A stretch of 64,000 bases of DNA from Streptomyces fodineus (GTDB lineage Bacteria > Actinomycetota > Actinomycetes > Streptomycetales > Streptomycetaceae). Of this stretch, positions 51,984-62,638 are shown piece by piece. A model generated the notes under the pieces. It was not told where the DNA came from. It did no database searches and saw nothing but the letters and a program-made list of their open reading frames with translations. Position 1 is the first letter of the stretch; every line of letters begins with the position of its first letter. The stretch is taken from the NCBI RefSeq assembly GCF_001735805.1, contig NZ_CP017248.1:6758001-6822000 (forward strand), given 5' to 3'. The position numbers and the translations under genes are program-made.

Positions 51984-52727
51984 TCAGCTCCGCTGCTTGT
52001 GACGCTCGTCCGTCAGCCGAGCCACCTCCGCCCGCAACAGCCGTACCTCCTCGGCCAGATCGGCGATGGCCTGCGTCTGCCGCCGCTCCTCCACGTCGTC
52101 CTTCTCGAACCGCGAGATGAACCACGCCGCGATGTTCGCGGTCACGACACCGAGCAATGCGATCCCGGACAGCATCAGCCCGACCGCGATCATCCGCCCG
52201 AGCCCGGTCGTCGGCGCATGATCCCCGTACCCCACGGTCGTCATCGTCGTGAACGACCACCACACCGCGTCACCCAGCGTCCGGATGTTCCCCTTCGGCG
52301 AGTCCCGCTCCACGGACAGCACCGCCAGCGACCCGAACATCAGCAGCCCGATCACCGACCCGGCGACATACGTCGTGAGCCGGATCTGCGAGGCCATCCG
52401 CGCCCGCCGCCCCACCAGCAGCAGCGTCGACACCATGCGCAGCAACCGCAGTGGCTGCAGCAGCGGCAGCACCACCGCGCACAGGTCTATCCAGTGCGTG
52501 CGGACGAAGTCCCGGCGCCGCGGGGTGAGCGCCAGCCTCATCAGGTAGTCCACCGCGAACGCGGCCCACACCACCCACTCCGTGGCGGTGCAGGCCACCG
52601 CCAGGGACCGGCTCGCGGGGTTGTCCACGATCGGCACGGCATAGGCGACGCCGAACGCCACAGCCAGCGCCAGCAACGGCCGCTGGGTATGCCGTTCCCA
52701 ACGCGCCCGCGCCGACCGATCGTTCAT
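51984..52727 (-). CDS. Voltage-gated-like potassium channel
   Basis: A 247-residue ion channel. An S1-S4-like region holds the Arg-rich LRLLRMVSTLLLVGRRARM. The pore follows with filter TTVGYGD (residues 163-169) and the last helix GLMLSGIALLGVVTANIAAW. The C-terminal EEVRLLRAEVARLTDER is a predicted coiled coil for tetramer assembly. It should conduct K+ across the cell membrane. ATG 52727 fits the family. It lies between the small membrane gene and a dispersed repeat. Confidence 0.9.
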   Translation of the reverse strand: MNDRSARARWERHTQRPLLALAVAFGVAYAVPIVDNPASRSLAVACTATEWVVWAAFAVDYLMRLALTPRRRDFVRTHWIDLCAVVLPLLQPLRLLRMVSTLLLVGRRARMASQIRLTTYVAGSVIGLLMFGSLAVLSVERDSPKGNIRTLGDAVWWSFTTMTTVGYGDHAPTTGLGRMIAVGLMLSGIALLGVVTANIAAWFISRFEKDDVEERRQTQAIADLAEEVRLLRAEVARLTDERHKQRS

Positions 52728-52741
52728 GTCGGCATGGTAAA

Positions 52742-52779
52742 CGCGCCCCAAAGGGGCGCGGGGAACTGCGCGACCAGCC
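52742..52779. repeat. Dispersed intergenic repeat, subtype B, with hairpin
   Basis: CGCGCCCC-AAA-GGGGCGCG (52742-52760) is followed by GGGAACTGCGCGACCAGCC. The same sequence, inverted and slightly changed, is at 28643-28670. It lies between aceE and the channel gene and may act as the aceE terminator. Confidence 0.75.
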
Positions 52780-52854
52780 CCCCGCACGCCCGCACCCGGC
52801 GACGAACCAGCAGGCTCTCCCCAGGTGCCGCCCGGTCAAAGCCCAGCGCAGCGG

Positions 52855-55602
<2,748 letters not shown>

Positions 55603-56006
55603 GCTGTTCCTTACCTGTCAGAGGGCCAGTTACTGCACCTGCCTACACCGTTCCCCATCGTGTACCTCGGGACGGCGTACGTCATCTCCTTGTCGCCTCC
55701 AGGGCGCCTGCACCGGTCAAAACGCAACGATACGCCCGGGGTATGACATGCTTGGCAAACTTGTTCGGGGGGCGGATCGCCGGATGATTCCGAAGGGTGC
55801 AAACCGGGCACATCGGTGTGATGTGGCTCGCTCGGAATCGGGGTACGGTGCCAGAAGTTGCGACGACACGGCCCGGATCGTCACCGTTTCGGCGGTCCCG
55901 AGGGCCGGGTACTTGCGCGATCCGTCCCGCCCGTGTGGACTACGGCCAATGCTTCGCGCACGCGCGTGGCTGAGATACTCACCAAAACATGATCAGGAGG
56001 CAACCC
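55603..56006. other. 404-bp divergent control region between aceE and DUF3052
   Basis: No gene is seen. It must hold the aceE and DUF3052 promoters. GATCAGGAGGCAACCC just before 56007 is the DUF3052 ribosome site. Relatively AT-richer patches such as CATGCTTGGCAAACTTGTTC (about 55749) stand out, but I cannot assign regulator sites. Confidence 0.6.
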
Positions 56007-56444
56007 GTGAGCGCGACCGCGGACCACGCGGAGGAGCGGACGAACCCTGCCGCCAGGCTGGGGTTCCAGCCCGGGCAGGTGGTCCAGGAGATCGGCTACG
56101 ACGACGACGTCGATCAGGAGTTCCGCGAGGCCATCGAGGAGGCCATTGAAGGCGACCTCATGGACGAGGACTACGACGACGTGGCCGACGCCGTTGTGCT
56201 GTGGTTCCGTGACGACGACGGCGACCTGACGGATGCGCTGGTGGATGGCACCACGTACATCGAAGAGGGCGGCGCGATCCTCCTCCTCACGCCGAAGACC
56301 GGCCGTGCGGGGTATGTGGAGCCGAGCGACATCCAGGACGCCGCGAAGACGGCCGGTCTGACGGCCGCCAAGAGCGTCAGTGTGGGCAAGGACTGGAGCG
56401 GGTCGCGACTGGCGACCCCGAAGGCGACCAAGCCCAAGAAGTGA
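56007..56444 (+). CDS. DUF3052 protein
   Basis: A 145-residue acidic protein. The family core is NPAARLGFQPGQVVQEIGYD, DDYDDVADAVVLWFRDDDGD and TKTGRAGYVEPSDIQDAAKT-like sequence ending in KSVSVGKDWSGSRL. It is found beside aceE in many actinobacteria. Function unknown. GTG 56007 follows AGGAGG by 6 nt. A basic KATKPKK tail ends the protein. A terminator follows. Confidence 0.88.
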   Translation: MSATADHAEERTNPAARLGFQPGQVVQEIGYDDDVDQEFREAIEEAIEGDLMDEDYDDVADAVVLWFRDDDGDLTDALVDGTTYIEEGGAILLLTPKTGRAGYVEPSDIQDAAKTAGLTAAKSVSVGKDWSGSRLATPKATKPKK

Positions 56445-56457
56445 CCTGAGGTCACCA

Positions 56458-56491
56458 CCGGACGGGCTGGATTTCGCCCCGGCCCGTCCGG
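56458..56491 (+). terminator. Terminator after DUF3052
   Basis: CCGGACGGGC (56458-56467) pairs perfectly with GCCCGTCCGG (56482-56491) over a 14-nt loop. It starts 14 bp after the stop. Confidence 0.75.
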
Positions 56492-56573
56492 AAGGCCCCG
56501 GTGATCGCTGCGTAGGGTGGAACCGAGCGCTTGCCGCGCTCACCCGAACAGCCCACCGAAGGGATGCACGACG

Positions 56574-57032
56574 ATGGCGATCCAGGTCGGCGACAAGGCG
56601 CCCGACTTCGAGCTCAAGGACAACCACGGCAAGACCGTGAAGCTCTCGGACTTCCGCGGCGAGAAGAACGTGGTCCTGCTCTTCTACCCCTTCGCCTTCA
56701 CCGGTGTGTGCACCGGTGAGCTGTGCGAGCTGCGCGACAACCTGCCGAAGTTCGCGGACCGCGAGACCCAGGTGCTCGCCGTCTCCAACGACTCCATCCA
56801 CACCCTGCGCGTCTTCGCCGAGCAGGAGGGCCTGGAATACCCGCTGCTCAGCGACTTCTGGCCGCACGGCAACGTCTCGCGCGCGTACGGCGTCTTCGAC
56901 GAGGACAAGGGATGTGCCGTCCGGGGCACCTTCGTCGTCGACAAGGAAGGCGTGGTGCGGTGGACCGTGATCAACGGCCTGCCGGACGCGCGCGACCTGA
57001 ACGACTACGTGAAGGCGCTCGACACCCTGTAG
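56574..57032 (+). CDS. AhpE/Bcp-type peroxiredoxin
   Basis: A 152-residue thiol peroxidase. The peroxidatic Cys46 is in FTGVCTGELCELRD, with Cys51 five residues on and another Cys in KGCAVRGTF as possible resolving residues. The conserved Pro/Thr (YPFAFTG) and Arg (AVRGTFVVD) of the active site are present. It is closest to the AhpE group known from mycobacteria and reduces hydroperoxides in the cytosol. ATG 56574 was chosen over an upstream in-frame ATG because family homology begins there. Confidence 0.92.
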   Translation: MAIQVGDKAPDFELKDNHGKTVKLSDFRGEKNVVLLFYPFAFTGVCTGELCELRDNLPKFADRETQVLAVSNDSIHTLRVFAEQEGLEYPLLSDFWPHGNVSRAYGVFDEDKGCAVRGTFVVDKEGVVRWTVINGLPDARDLNDYVKALDTL

Positions 57033-57084
57033 GCCGACCGTGGCCGACACCTGTGATTCTTCGAGTCCGGGGTCTGCGGGGGGC

Positions 57085-57112
57085 GGGAACCCGTCACTAG
57101 GATCGGCACGTT
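57085..57112 (+). promoter_or_regulatory. ECF-sigma-like promoter before the first terD
   Basis: GGGAAC (57085-57090) and GTT (57110-57112) are 19 bp apart, close to the SigR (thiol-stress) pattern GGAAT-N18-GTT. A TAGGAT box (57098-57103) could instead be a vegetative -10. Tentative. Confidence 0.3.
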
Positions 57113-57170
57113 GATCCCATATCCGAAGCACGACGGGGCTCCCCGCCCCTGGACATCACATGGAGGACTC

Positions 57171-57746
57171 GTGGGAGTCAGCCTCAGCAAGGGCGGCAAC
57201 GTATCGCTGACGAAGGAGGCCCCGGGCCTGACCGCGGTCCTCGTCGGTCTGGGCTGGGACGCCCGCACCACGACGGGCAGTGACTTCGACCTCGACGCCA
57301 GCGCGCTGCTGCTGAACAACTCCGGCAAGGTCGCCAGCGACCAGCACTTCGTCTTCTTCAACAACCTCAAGAGCCCCGAGGGCTCGGTCGAGCACACCGG
57401 TGACAACCTCACCGGTGAGGGCGAGGGCGACGACGAGGTGATCAAGGTCAACCTCGCCGGTGTCCCGGCCGACATCGAGAAGATCGTCTTCCCGGTGTCG
57501 ATCTACGACGCCGAGAACCGCCAGCAGTCCTTCGGCCAGGTCCGCAACGCCTACATCCGGGTCGTGAACCAGGCCGGCGGCCAGGAGATCGCCCGCTACG
57601 ACCTGAGCGAGGACGCCTCGACCGAGACCGCCATGGTCTTCGGCGAGCTGTACCGGCACGGGGCGGAGTGGAAGTTCCGCGCCATCGGCCAGGGCTACGC
57701 CTCCGGGCTGCGCGGCATCGCCCAGGACTTCGGCGTCAACGTCTGA
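57171..57746 (+). CDS. terD: TerD-family protein
   Basis: A 191-residue calcium-binding stress protein. The start MGVSLSKGGNVSLTKEAPGL, the acidic metal sites SDFDLDASALLL and NLTGEGEGDDE, and the end GEWKF-like WKFRAIGQGYASGLRGIAQ are diagnostic. TerD proteins are linked to tellurite, oxidative and phage stress, and in Streptomyces to differentiation. It is followed by a close paralogue 100 bp on. GTG 57171 follows GGAGG. Confidence 0.95.
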   Translation: MGVSLSKGGNVSLTKEAPGLTAVLVGLGWDARTTTGSDFDLDASALLLNNSGKVASDQHFVFFNNLKSPEGSVEHTGDNLTGEGEGDDEVIKVNLAGVPADIEKIVFPVSIYDAENRQQSFGQVRNAYIRVVNQAGGQEIARYDLSEDASTETAMVFGELYRHGAEWKFRAIGQGYASGLRGIAQDFGVNV

Positions 57747-57846
57747 CGTACGACAGCCCCGCATTCAGTCCGGCGCCGCACCGTTTACGGGCGGCGCCGG
57801 ACGCGCAGGACAACCAGGGAAGCACCACTAGGGGAGGACCAGCACC

Positions 57847-58425
57847 ATGGGCGTCACGCTCGCCAAGGGAGGCAACGTCTCCCTCTCCAAAGCCGCACCG
57901 AACCTCACGAACGTCATGATCGGGCTCGGCTGGGACGCGCGTTCCACCACCGGCGCCCCCTTCGACCTGGACGCCAGCGCCCTGCTGTGCGGCGCCGGCA
58001 ACCGCGTGCTGGGCGACGAGTGGTTCGTCTTCTACAACCAGCTCAAGAGCCCCGACGGCTCGGTCGAGCACACCGGTGACAACCTCACCGGTGAGGGCGA
58101 GGGCGACGACGAATCGATCCTGGTGGACCTCAGCAAGGTTCCCGCCCACTGCGAGAAGGTCGTCTTCCCGGTCTCGATCCACCTGGCGGACGAGCGCGGC
58201 CAGACTTTCGGCCAGGTTTCCAACGCCTTCATCCGGGTCGTGAACCAGGCCGACGGCCAGGAACTGGCCCGCTACGACCTCAGCGAGGACGCCTCCACCG
58301 AGACCGCCATGATCTTCGGCGAGCTCTACCGCTACCAGGGCGAATGGAAGTTCCGGGCGGTCGGCCAGGGGTACGCCTCGGGCCTGCGCGGCATCGCCCT
58401 CGACTTCGGGGTGAACGTCTCGTAG
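57847..58425 (+). CDS. terD: TerD-family protein, tandem paralogue
   Basis: A 192-residue TerD protein very similar to its upstream neighbour over the full length (GVTLAKGGNVSLSKAAPNL, DNLTGEGEGDDE, WKFRAVGQGYASGLRGIA). It has two cysteines (LLCGAGN, PAHCEK) the first copy lacks. All acidic metal ligands are kept. Tandem duplication within the Ter cluster is usual. GGAGGACC precedes the ATG. Confidence 0.95.
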   Translation: MGVTLAKGGNVSLSKAAPNLTNVMIGLGWDARSTTGAPFDLDASALLCGAGNRVLGDEWFVFYNQLKSPDGSVEHTGDNLTGEGEGDDESILVDLSKVPAHCEKVVFPVSIHLADERGQTFGQVSNAFIRVVNQADGQELARYDLSEDASTETAMIFGELYRYQGEWKFRAVGQGYASGLRGIALDFGVNVS

Positions 58426-58580
58426 CCGAGCGCCTCCCCTCCGGGCCCGTGCTGTGGCTTTTCGGTGAGGGTTGCCCTGGACGGTACGGCCGACCGGGCG
58501 CCCCTCTACACTCGTGGTCAACGTTTAGCAAAGCCGAGTACGGCGCGGGGGAGCCCCGTACACACATGATTGGGTAGCCA

Positions 58581-59720
58581 GTGCTTCTGAAAACCTTCGG
58601 CTGGTCGTTCGCGATCACCGCGCTCGGCCTGGTCGCCGCGGTCTTCTACGGGGGGTGGGAGGCCTTCGGCGTCGTGGCGATCCTCGCCGTCCTCGAGATC
58701 TCGCTGTCGTTCGACAACGCGGTGGTCAACGCCGGGATCCTGAAGAAGATGAACGCCTTCTGGCAGAAGATCTTCCTCACGGTCGGCGTCCTCATCGCGG
58801 TCTTCGGCATGCGGCTGGTGTTCCCGGTCGTCATCGTGGCCATCACCGCCAAGCTCAACCCCTACGACGCGGTCCACCTGGCCCTCACCGACAAGGACCG
58901 CTACCAGCAGCTGGTCACCGACGCCCACCCGGCGATCGCCGCCTTCGGCGGAATGTTCCTGCTGATGATCTTCCTGGACTTCATCTTCGAGGACCGGGAC
59001 ATCCAGTGGCTGCGCTGGATCGAGCGGCCCCTGGCCAAGCTCGGCAAGGTCGACATGCTGGCGGTCTGCATCTCGCTGATCGTCCTGCTGATCACCTCCT
59101 TCACCTTCGCCACCCAGGCCCACCAGCACGGCGGCGCCCACGCCGACAAGGCCCAGACGGTCCTGATCGCCGGTATCGCCGGCCTGATCACGTACATGAT
59201 CGTCGGCGGTCTGTCCGGCTACTTCGAGGACCGGCTGGAGGAAGAGGAGGAACGCGAGCACGAGGAGGAGGAAGAGGCCGCCCGCACCGGCAGGAAGAAG
59301 CCCGCGGTGCTGCTGGCCGGCCAGGCCGCGTTCTTCATGTTCCTCTACCTGGAGGTCCTGGACGCGTCCTTCTCCTTCGACGGCGTGATCGGCGCCTTCG
59401 CCATCACCAACGACATCGTGATGATGGCCCTCGGCCTCGGCATCGGCGCGATGTACGTCCGGTCCCTCACGGTCTACCTGGTCCGCCAGGGCACCCTCGA
59501 CGACTACGTCTTCCTGGAGCACGGCGCCCACTACGCGATCGGCGCCCTGGCCGTGATCCTCATGGTCACCATCCAGTACGAGATCAACGAGGTCATCACC
59601 GGTCTCGTCGGCGTCATCCTGATCGCCTGGTCCTTCTGGTCCTCCGTCCGCCGCAACCGCGCGCTGGCGGACGAGGGCGAGGGCACCGACGAGAAGGCCG
59701 AGGTCTCCTCCGGGGTGTGA
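58581..59720 (+). CDS. DUF475/TerC-family membrane protein
   Basis: A 379-residue integral membrane protein with nine or so hydrophobic segments. It has two TerC-like halves, each with an Asp-containing motif (LEISLSFDNAVVNAGIL and LEVLDASFSFDGVIGAFAIT). Between them is a cytosolic acidic loop EDRLEEEEEREHEEEEEAA. TerC proteins act in metal (Mn) export or a membrane stress complex with TerD. GTG 58581 has no strong ribosome site. A hairpin lies 20 nt upstream (58538-58561). The stop codon TGA sits in the loop of a perfect 7-bp hairpin. Confidence 0.9.
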   Translation: MLLKTFGWSFAITALGLVAAVFYGGWEAFGVVAILAVLEISLSFDNAVVNAGILKKMNAFWQKIFLTVGVLIAVFGMRLVFPVVIVAITAKLNPYDAVHLALTDKDRYQQLVTDAHPAIAAFGGMFLLMIFLDFIFEDRDIQWLRWIERPLAKLGKVDMLAVCISLIVLLITSFTFATQAHQHGGAHADKAQTVLIAGIAGLITYMIVGGLSGYFEDRLEEEEEREHEEEEEAARTGRKKPAVLLAGQAAFFMFLYLEVLDASFSFDGVIGAFAITNDIVMMALGLGIGAMYVRSLTVYLVRQGTLDDYVFLEHGAHYAIGALAVILMVTIQYEINEVITGLVGVILIAWSFWSSVRRNRALADEGEGTDEKAEVSSGV

Positions 59721-59749
59721 CACCCCGCGCGGTGAGGAACGCTCTGAGC

Positions 59750-59776
59750 GGGGCGGCCGACGCGGTCGGCCGCCCC
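59750..59776 (+). terminator. Terminator after the TerC-family gene
   Basis: GGGGCGGCCGA (59750-59760) pairs with TCGGCCGCCCC (59766-59776) over a 5-nt loop, before the next Ter gene. It separates the TerD-TerD-TerC group from the downstream TerD-like gene, unless read-through occurs. Confidence 0.75.
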
Positions 59777-59807
59777 GACGGTGTTCATGGGACTACAGGG
59801 GGCGGGA

Positions 59808-60545
59808 ATGGGTTTCTTCGACGGGCTGCGCGGCGCCAGCGTCGCCGACTTCGACTCGGGCAGCGCCGCGACCAACTCCATAGAACTCAGCAGGCGGCAC
59901 CAGACGGTGTCCCTCACCAAGCAGGGCGCGGCCACCGGCCATCTGCGCATCAATCTCACCTGGCGGATGCGCACCTCCGACTTCGAGGCCGGCAAGCGCA
60001 CCAGCCTCTTCCGGCACCCCTTCAAGGCCCTCAGGCCGCCGGAGGTGCTCGGTCACGGCCAGAGCATGGTCAACGTCGACCTCGACCTGGGCTGCCTCTA
60101 CGAACTGACCGACGGCACGAAGGGGGTCGTCCAGCCGCTGGGCGGCTACCTCGGCGACGTCAACGCACCGCCGTACATCAAGCTCAGCGGCGACGACCGG
60201 TTCGGCTCGGCGTCCGGCGAGACGATGTACATCAACCTCGACCACCGCGACGCCATCAAACGCCTGCTTGTCTTCGTCTACATCTACGACCAGACCCCGG
60301 CCTTCGACCGCACCCACGCCATCGTCACGCTCTACCCCAGCAACGGCCCCCGCATCGAGATAGGCCTCGACGAGCGCCATCCCCAGGCCCGCTCCTGCGC
60401 GGTCGTCATGATCGACAACGTCAAGGGCGAGCTGGTCGTCCGTCGCGAGGTGAAGTTCGTGTACGGCTTCCAGGGGGAACTGGACCGGCTCTACGGGTGG
60501 GGACTGCAGTGGGGCCGCGGCTACAAGTCGAAGGTCGACCGCTGA
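59808..60545 (+). CDS. Divergent TerD-family protein
   Basis: A 245-residue protein of the wider TerD/TerZ fold. It starts MGFFDGLRGASVADFDSGSA, contains VDLDLGCLYELTDGTKG, and has a long insertion relative to classical TerD. The second half (FVYIYDQTPAFDRTHAIVTL, VMIDNVKGELVVRREVKFVY) carries the conserved strand pattern, but with fewer acidic ligands. It probably works with the other Ter proteins. ATG 59808 follows AGGGGGCGGG. It is convergent with the next TerD gene, 17 bp between stops. Confidence 0.8.
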   Translation: MGFFDGLRGASVADFDSGSAATNSIELSRRHQTVSLTKQGAATGHLRINLTWRMRTSDFEAGKRTSLFRHPFKALRPPEVLGHGQSMVNVDLDLGCLYELTDGTKGVVQPLGGYLGDVNAPPYIKLSGDDRFGSASGETMYINLDHRDAIKRLLVFVYIYDQTPAFDRTHAIVTLYPSNGPRIEIGLDERHPQARSCAVVMIDNVKGELVVRREVKFVYGFQGELDRLYGWGLQWGRGYKSKVDR

Positions 60546-60562
60546 TGAGCCGGTAGGCGCAC

Positions 60563-61285
60563 TCACCGCCCGATGAACTGCGGCCCCTGCGGAGGCAGCC
60601 GGAAGTCCGGATCCACCGGCCCCACGGCCACCGGCATCACTACCGGCGCGGGCTGAGGGTAGCCGTACGCCGGCGGAGCCGACGTCGGCTGCGGATAACC
60701 GTAGGCCGGAGGCTGCTGCGGAACCACCGGGGGCACCTCGTCCGACTCGTCCACCGAGATGCCGAAGTCCGTCGCGAGCCCCTTCAGTCCGTTCGCGTAG
60801 CCCTCGCCCAGCGCGCGGAACTTCCAGCCCTCCCCGCGCCGGTACAGCTCCCCGCAGATCAGTGCCGTCTCCGCACCCGTCTCCGGTTTGATCTCGAACC
60901 GGGCCAGCGGCTCGCCGTCGGCCACCGCCGCGTCGTACAGCAGGACGCACAGCGCCGGCACCCGGTCGAAGGTGACCCCGTCCGCGGACGCGACCAGCAG
61001 GATGCGGCCGACCTCCGGCTCGACGCCGGGCAGATCCGACTGGATCGTGTCGGTCAGCCCCTCGGCGACGCGCTTCTTGCCCAGCCGCCACACCTTTCCG
61101 GACGGGTGCCGGGGCTGGTTGTAGAAGACGAAGTCCTCGTCGGAGCGCACACGGCCGTCGGGGCCCAGCAGCAGCGCCGAGGCGTCCACGTCCGGAACCC
61201 CCTGCCCGGGGGCCCAGCGCAGCACGGCGCGGACCGTGGTGGCCTCCAGCGGGACGTTCGACCCCTTCAGCATCGTGTGCGTCAT
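60563..61285 (-). CDS. TerD-family protein with Pro/Tyr/Gln-rich C-terminal tail
   Basis: A 240-residue protein. Residues 1-178 are a TerD domain (MLKGSNVPLE, VDASALLLGPDG, WKFRALGEGYANGLKGLATD). The tail repeats PPAYGYPQP twice and ends VDPDFRLPPQGPQFIGR. The acidic EGEGDDE loop is replaced by GKKRVAEGLTD, so calcium binding may be altered. It is divergent from the HpcH-type lyase with a 183-bp gap. The tail is likely a flexible interaction arm. Confidence 0.88.
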   Translation of the reverse strand: MTHTMLKGSNVPLEATTVRAVLRWAPGQGVPDVDASALLLGPDGRVRSDEDFVFYNQPRHPSGKVWRLGKKRVAEGLTDTIQSDLPGVEPEVGRILLVASADGVTFDRVPALCVLLYDAAVADGEPLARFEIKPETGAETALICGELYRRGEGWKFRALGEGYANGLKGLATDFGISVDESDEVPPVVPQQPPAYGYPQPTSAPPAYGYPQPAPVVMPVAVGPVDPDFRLPPQGPQFIGR

Positions 61286-61468
61286 GCGGTCATCCTGCCT
61301 TCTCGGTCCTGGTCACGACAATGCGGGTGGTGTCCCAGAGCGCCGCCGACACGGGCGAGTTACCGGAAATTCATGCCCGCAGGGAACCCCTGACATGGAT
61401 CCGTACGTACTATTACCGGCCACCCTTTACCGAATCCTGAGACTCGGGCCGCGCCCTGAAGGAGTCGT

Positions 61469-62638
61469 ATGCGTCATTTCGGGCACCTCGCCCCCGAGGT
61501 GCGGCAGCGCCTCTTCCACCGGGAGCCGTGCGTGTTCACCACGGACTCCCCGGCCCGGCTGCTCGCCGCTGCCCTCGGCGCCACCCTGTACAGCCCGGCC
61601 ACCCGGCCGCGGCTCGCCGACGACATCGTCAAGCAGGCCGGGAACGGCGTGGTCTCGATGGTGCTGTGCCTGGAGGACTCGATCGACGACGCGGACGTCG
61701 TGGCCGGCGAGGAGAACCTCGTCCGGCAGTTCGCGGAACTGGCCGCCCGGCCCGGAGCCGAGCCACCGCTGCTCTTCGTCCGGGTGCGCGCCCCCGAGCA
61801 GATCCCCGACCTCGTACGGCGCCTCGGCCCGTCCGCGCGGCTGCTGTCCGGGTTCGTGCTGCCCAAGTTCACCGAGGAGCGCGGCATCCCCTTCCTGGAG
61901 GCCCTGACGGCCGCCGAGGCCGGCAGCGGGCGCCGGCTGTTCGCGATGCCCGTCCTGGAGTCCCCGGAGCTGCTCTACCGCGAGTCCCGCGTGGACACCC
62001 TGGAAGGCATCCTCCGCGCGGTCGACAAGTACCGGGACCGGGTGCTGGCCCTGCGCCTCGGCGTGACCGACTTCTGCTCCTCCTACGGCCTGCGCCGCGC
62101 CCCCGACATGACCGCCTACGACGTCCAGGTCGTCGCCTCCGTGATCGCCGACGTCGTGAACATGCTGGGCCGGGCCGACGGCACCGGATTCACCGTGACC
62201 GGGCCGGTGTGGGAGTACTTCCGGGTCGCCGAGCGCATGTTCAAGCCGCAGCTGAGGCAGAGCCCCTTCCTGGAGGTGCAGGCCGTCGAGCTGCGCGAGA
62301 AGCTGATCGAGCACGCCATGGACGGACTGCTGCGGGAGATCTCCCTCGACCAGGCCAACGGCCTGCTCGGCAAGACCTGCATCCACCCCTCCCATGTGCT
62401 GCCCGTGCACGCGCTGTCCGTGGTCAGCCACGAGGAGTACAGCGACGCCCAGGACATCCTGCGGCCGGAACGCGGCGGCGGGGGTGTACTGCGGTCGGCC
62501 TACACGAACAAGATGAACGAGGTGAAGCCGCACCGCGCCTGGGCCGAGCGGACCCTGCTGCGCGCCGAGGCCTTCGGTGTGGCCCATGAGGACGTCGGCT
62601 TCGTGGACCTGCTCGCTGCCGGAATAAGGAACGCATGA
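61469..62638 (+). CDS. HpcH/HpaI aldolase / citrate-lyase-beta-like protein of the Ter cluster
   Basis: A 389-residue TIM-barrel protein. It has SMVLCLEDSIDDADV, the metal-binding Glu in AMPVLESPEL, LRLGVTDFCSSYGLRR and GKTCIHPSHVLPVH, all of the CitE/HpcH type. Ter-linked copies belong to a predicted biosynthetic module that may make a nucleoside-like metabolite. The substrate is unknown. ATG 61469 follows GAAGGAG. Its stop overlaps the next gene start (ATGA at 62635-62638), so the two are translationally coupled. Confidence 0.88.
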   Translation: MRHFGHLAPEVRQRLFHREPCVFTTDSPARLLAAALGATLYSPATRPRLADDIVKQAGNGVVSMVLCLEDSIDDADVVAGEENLVRQFAELAARPGAEPPLLFVRVRAPEQIPDLVRRLGPSARLLSGFVLPKFTEERGIPFLEALTAAEAGSGRRLFAMPVLESPELLYRESRVDTLEGILRAVDKYRDRVLALRLGVTDFCSSYGLRRAPDMTAYDVQVVASVIADVVNMLGRADGTGFTVTGPVWEYFRVAERMFKPQLRQSPFLEVQAVELREKLIEHAMDGLLREISLDQANGLLGKTCIHPSHVLPVHALSVVSHEEYSDAQDILRPERGGGGVLRSAYTNKMNEVKPHRAWAERTLLRAEAFGVAHEDVGFVDLLAAGIRNA

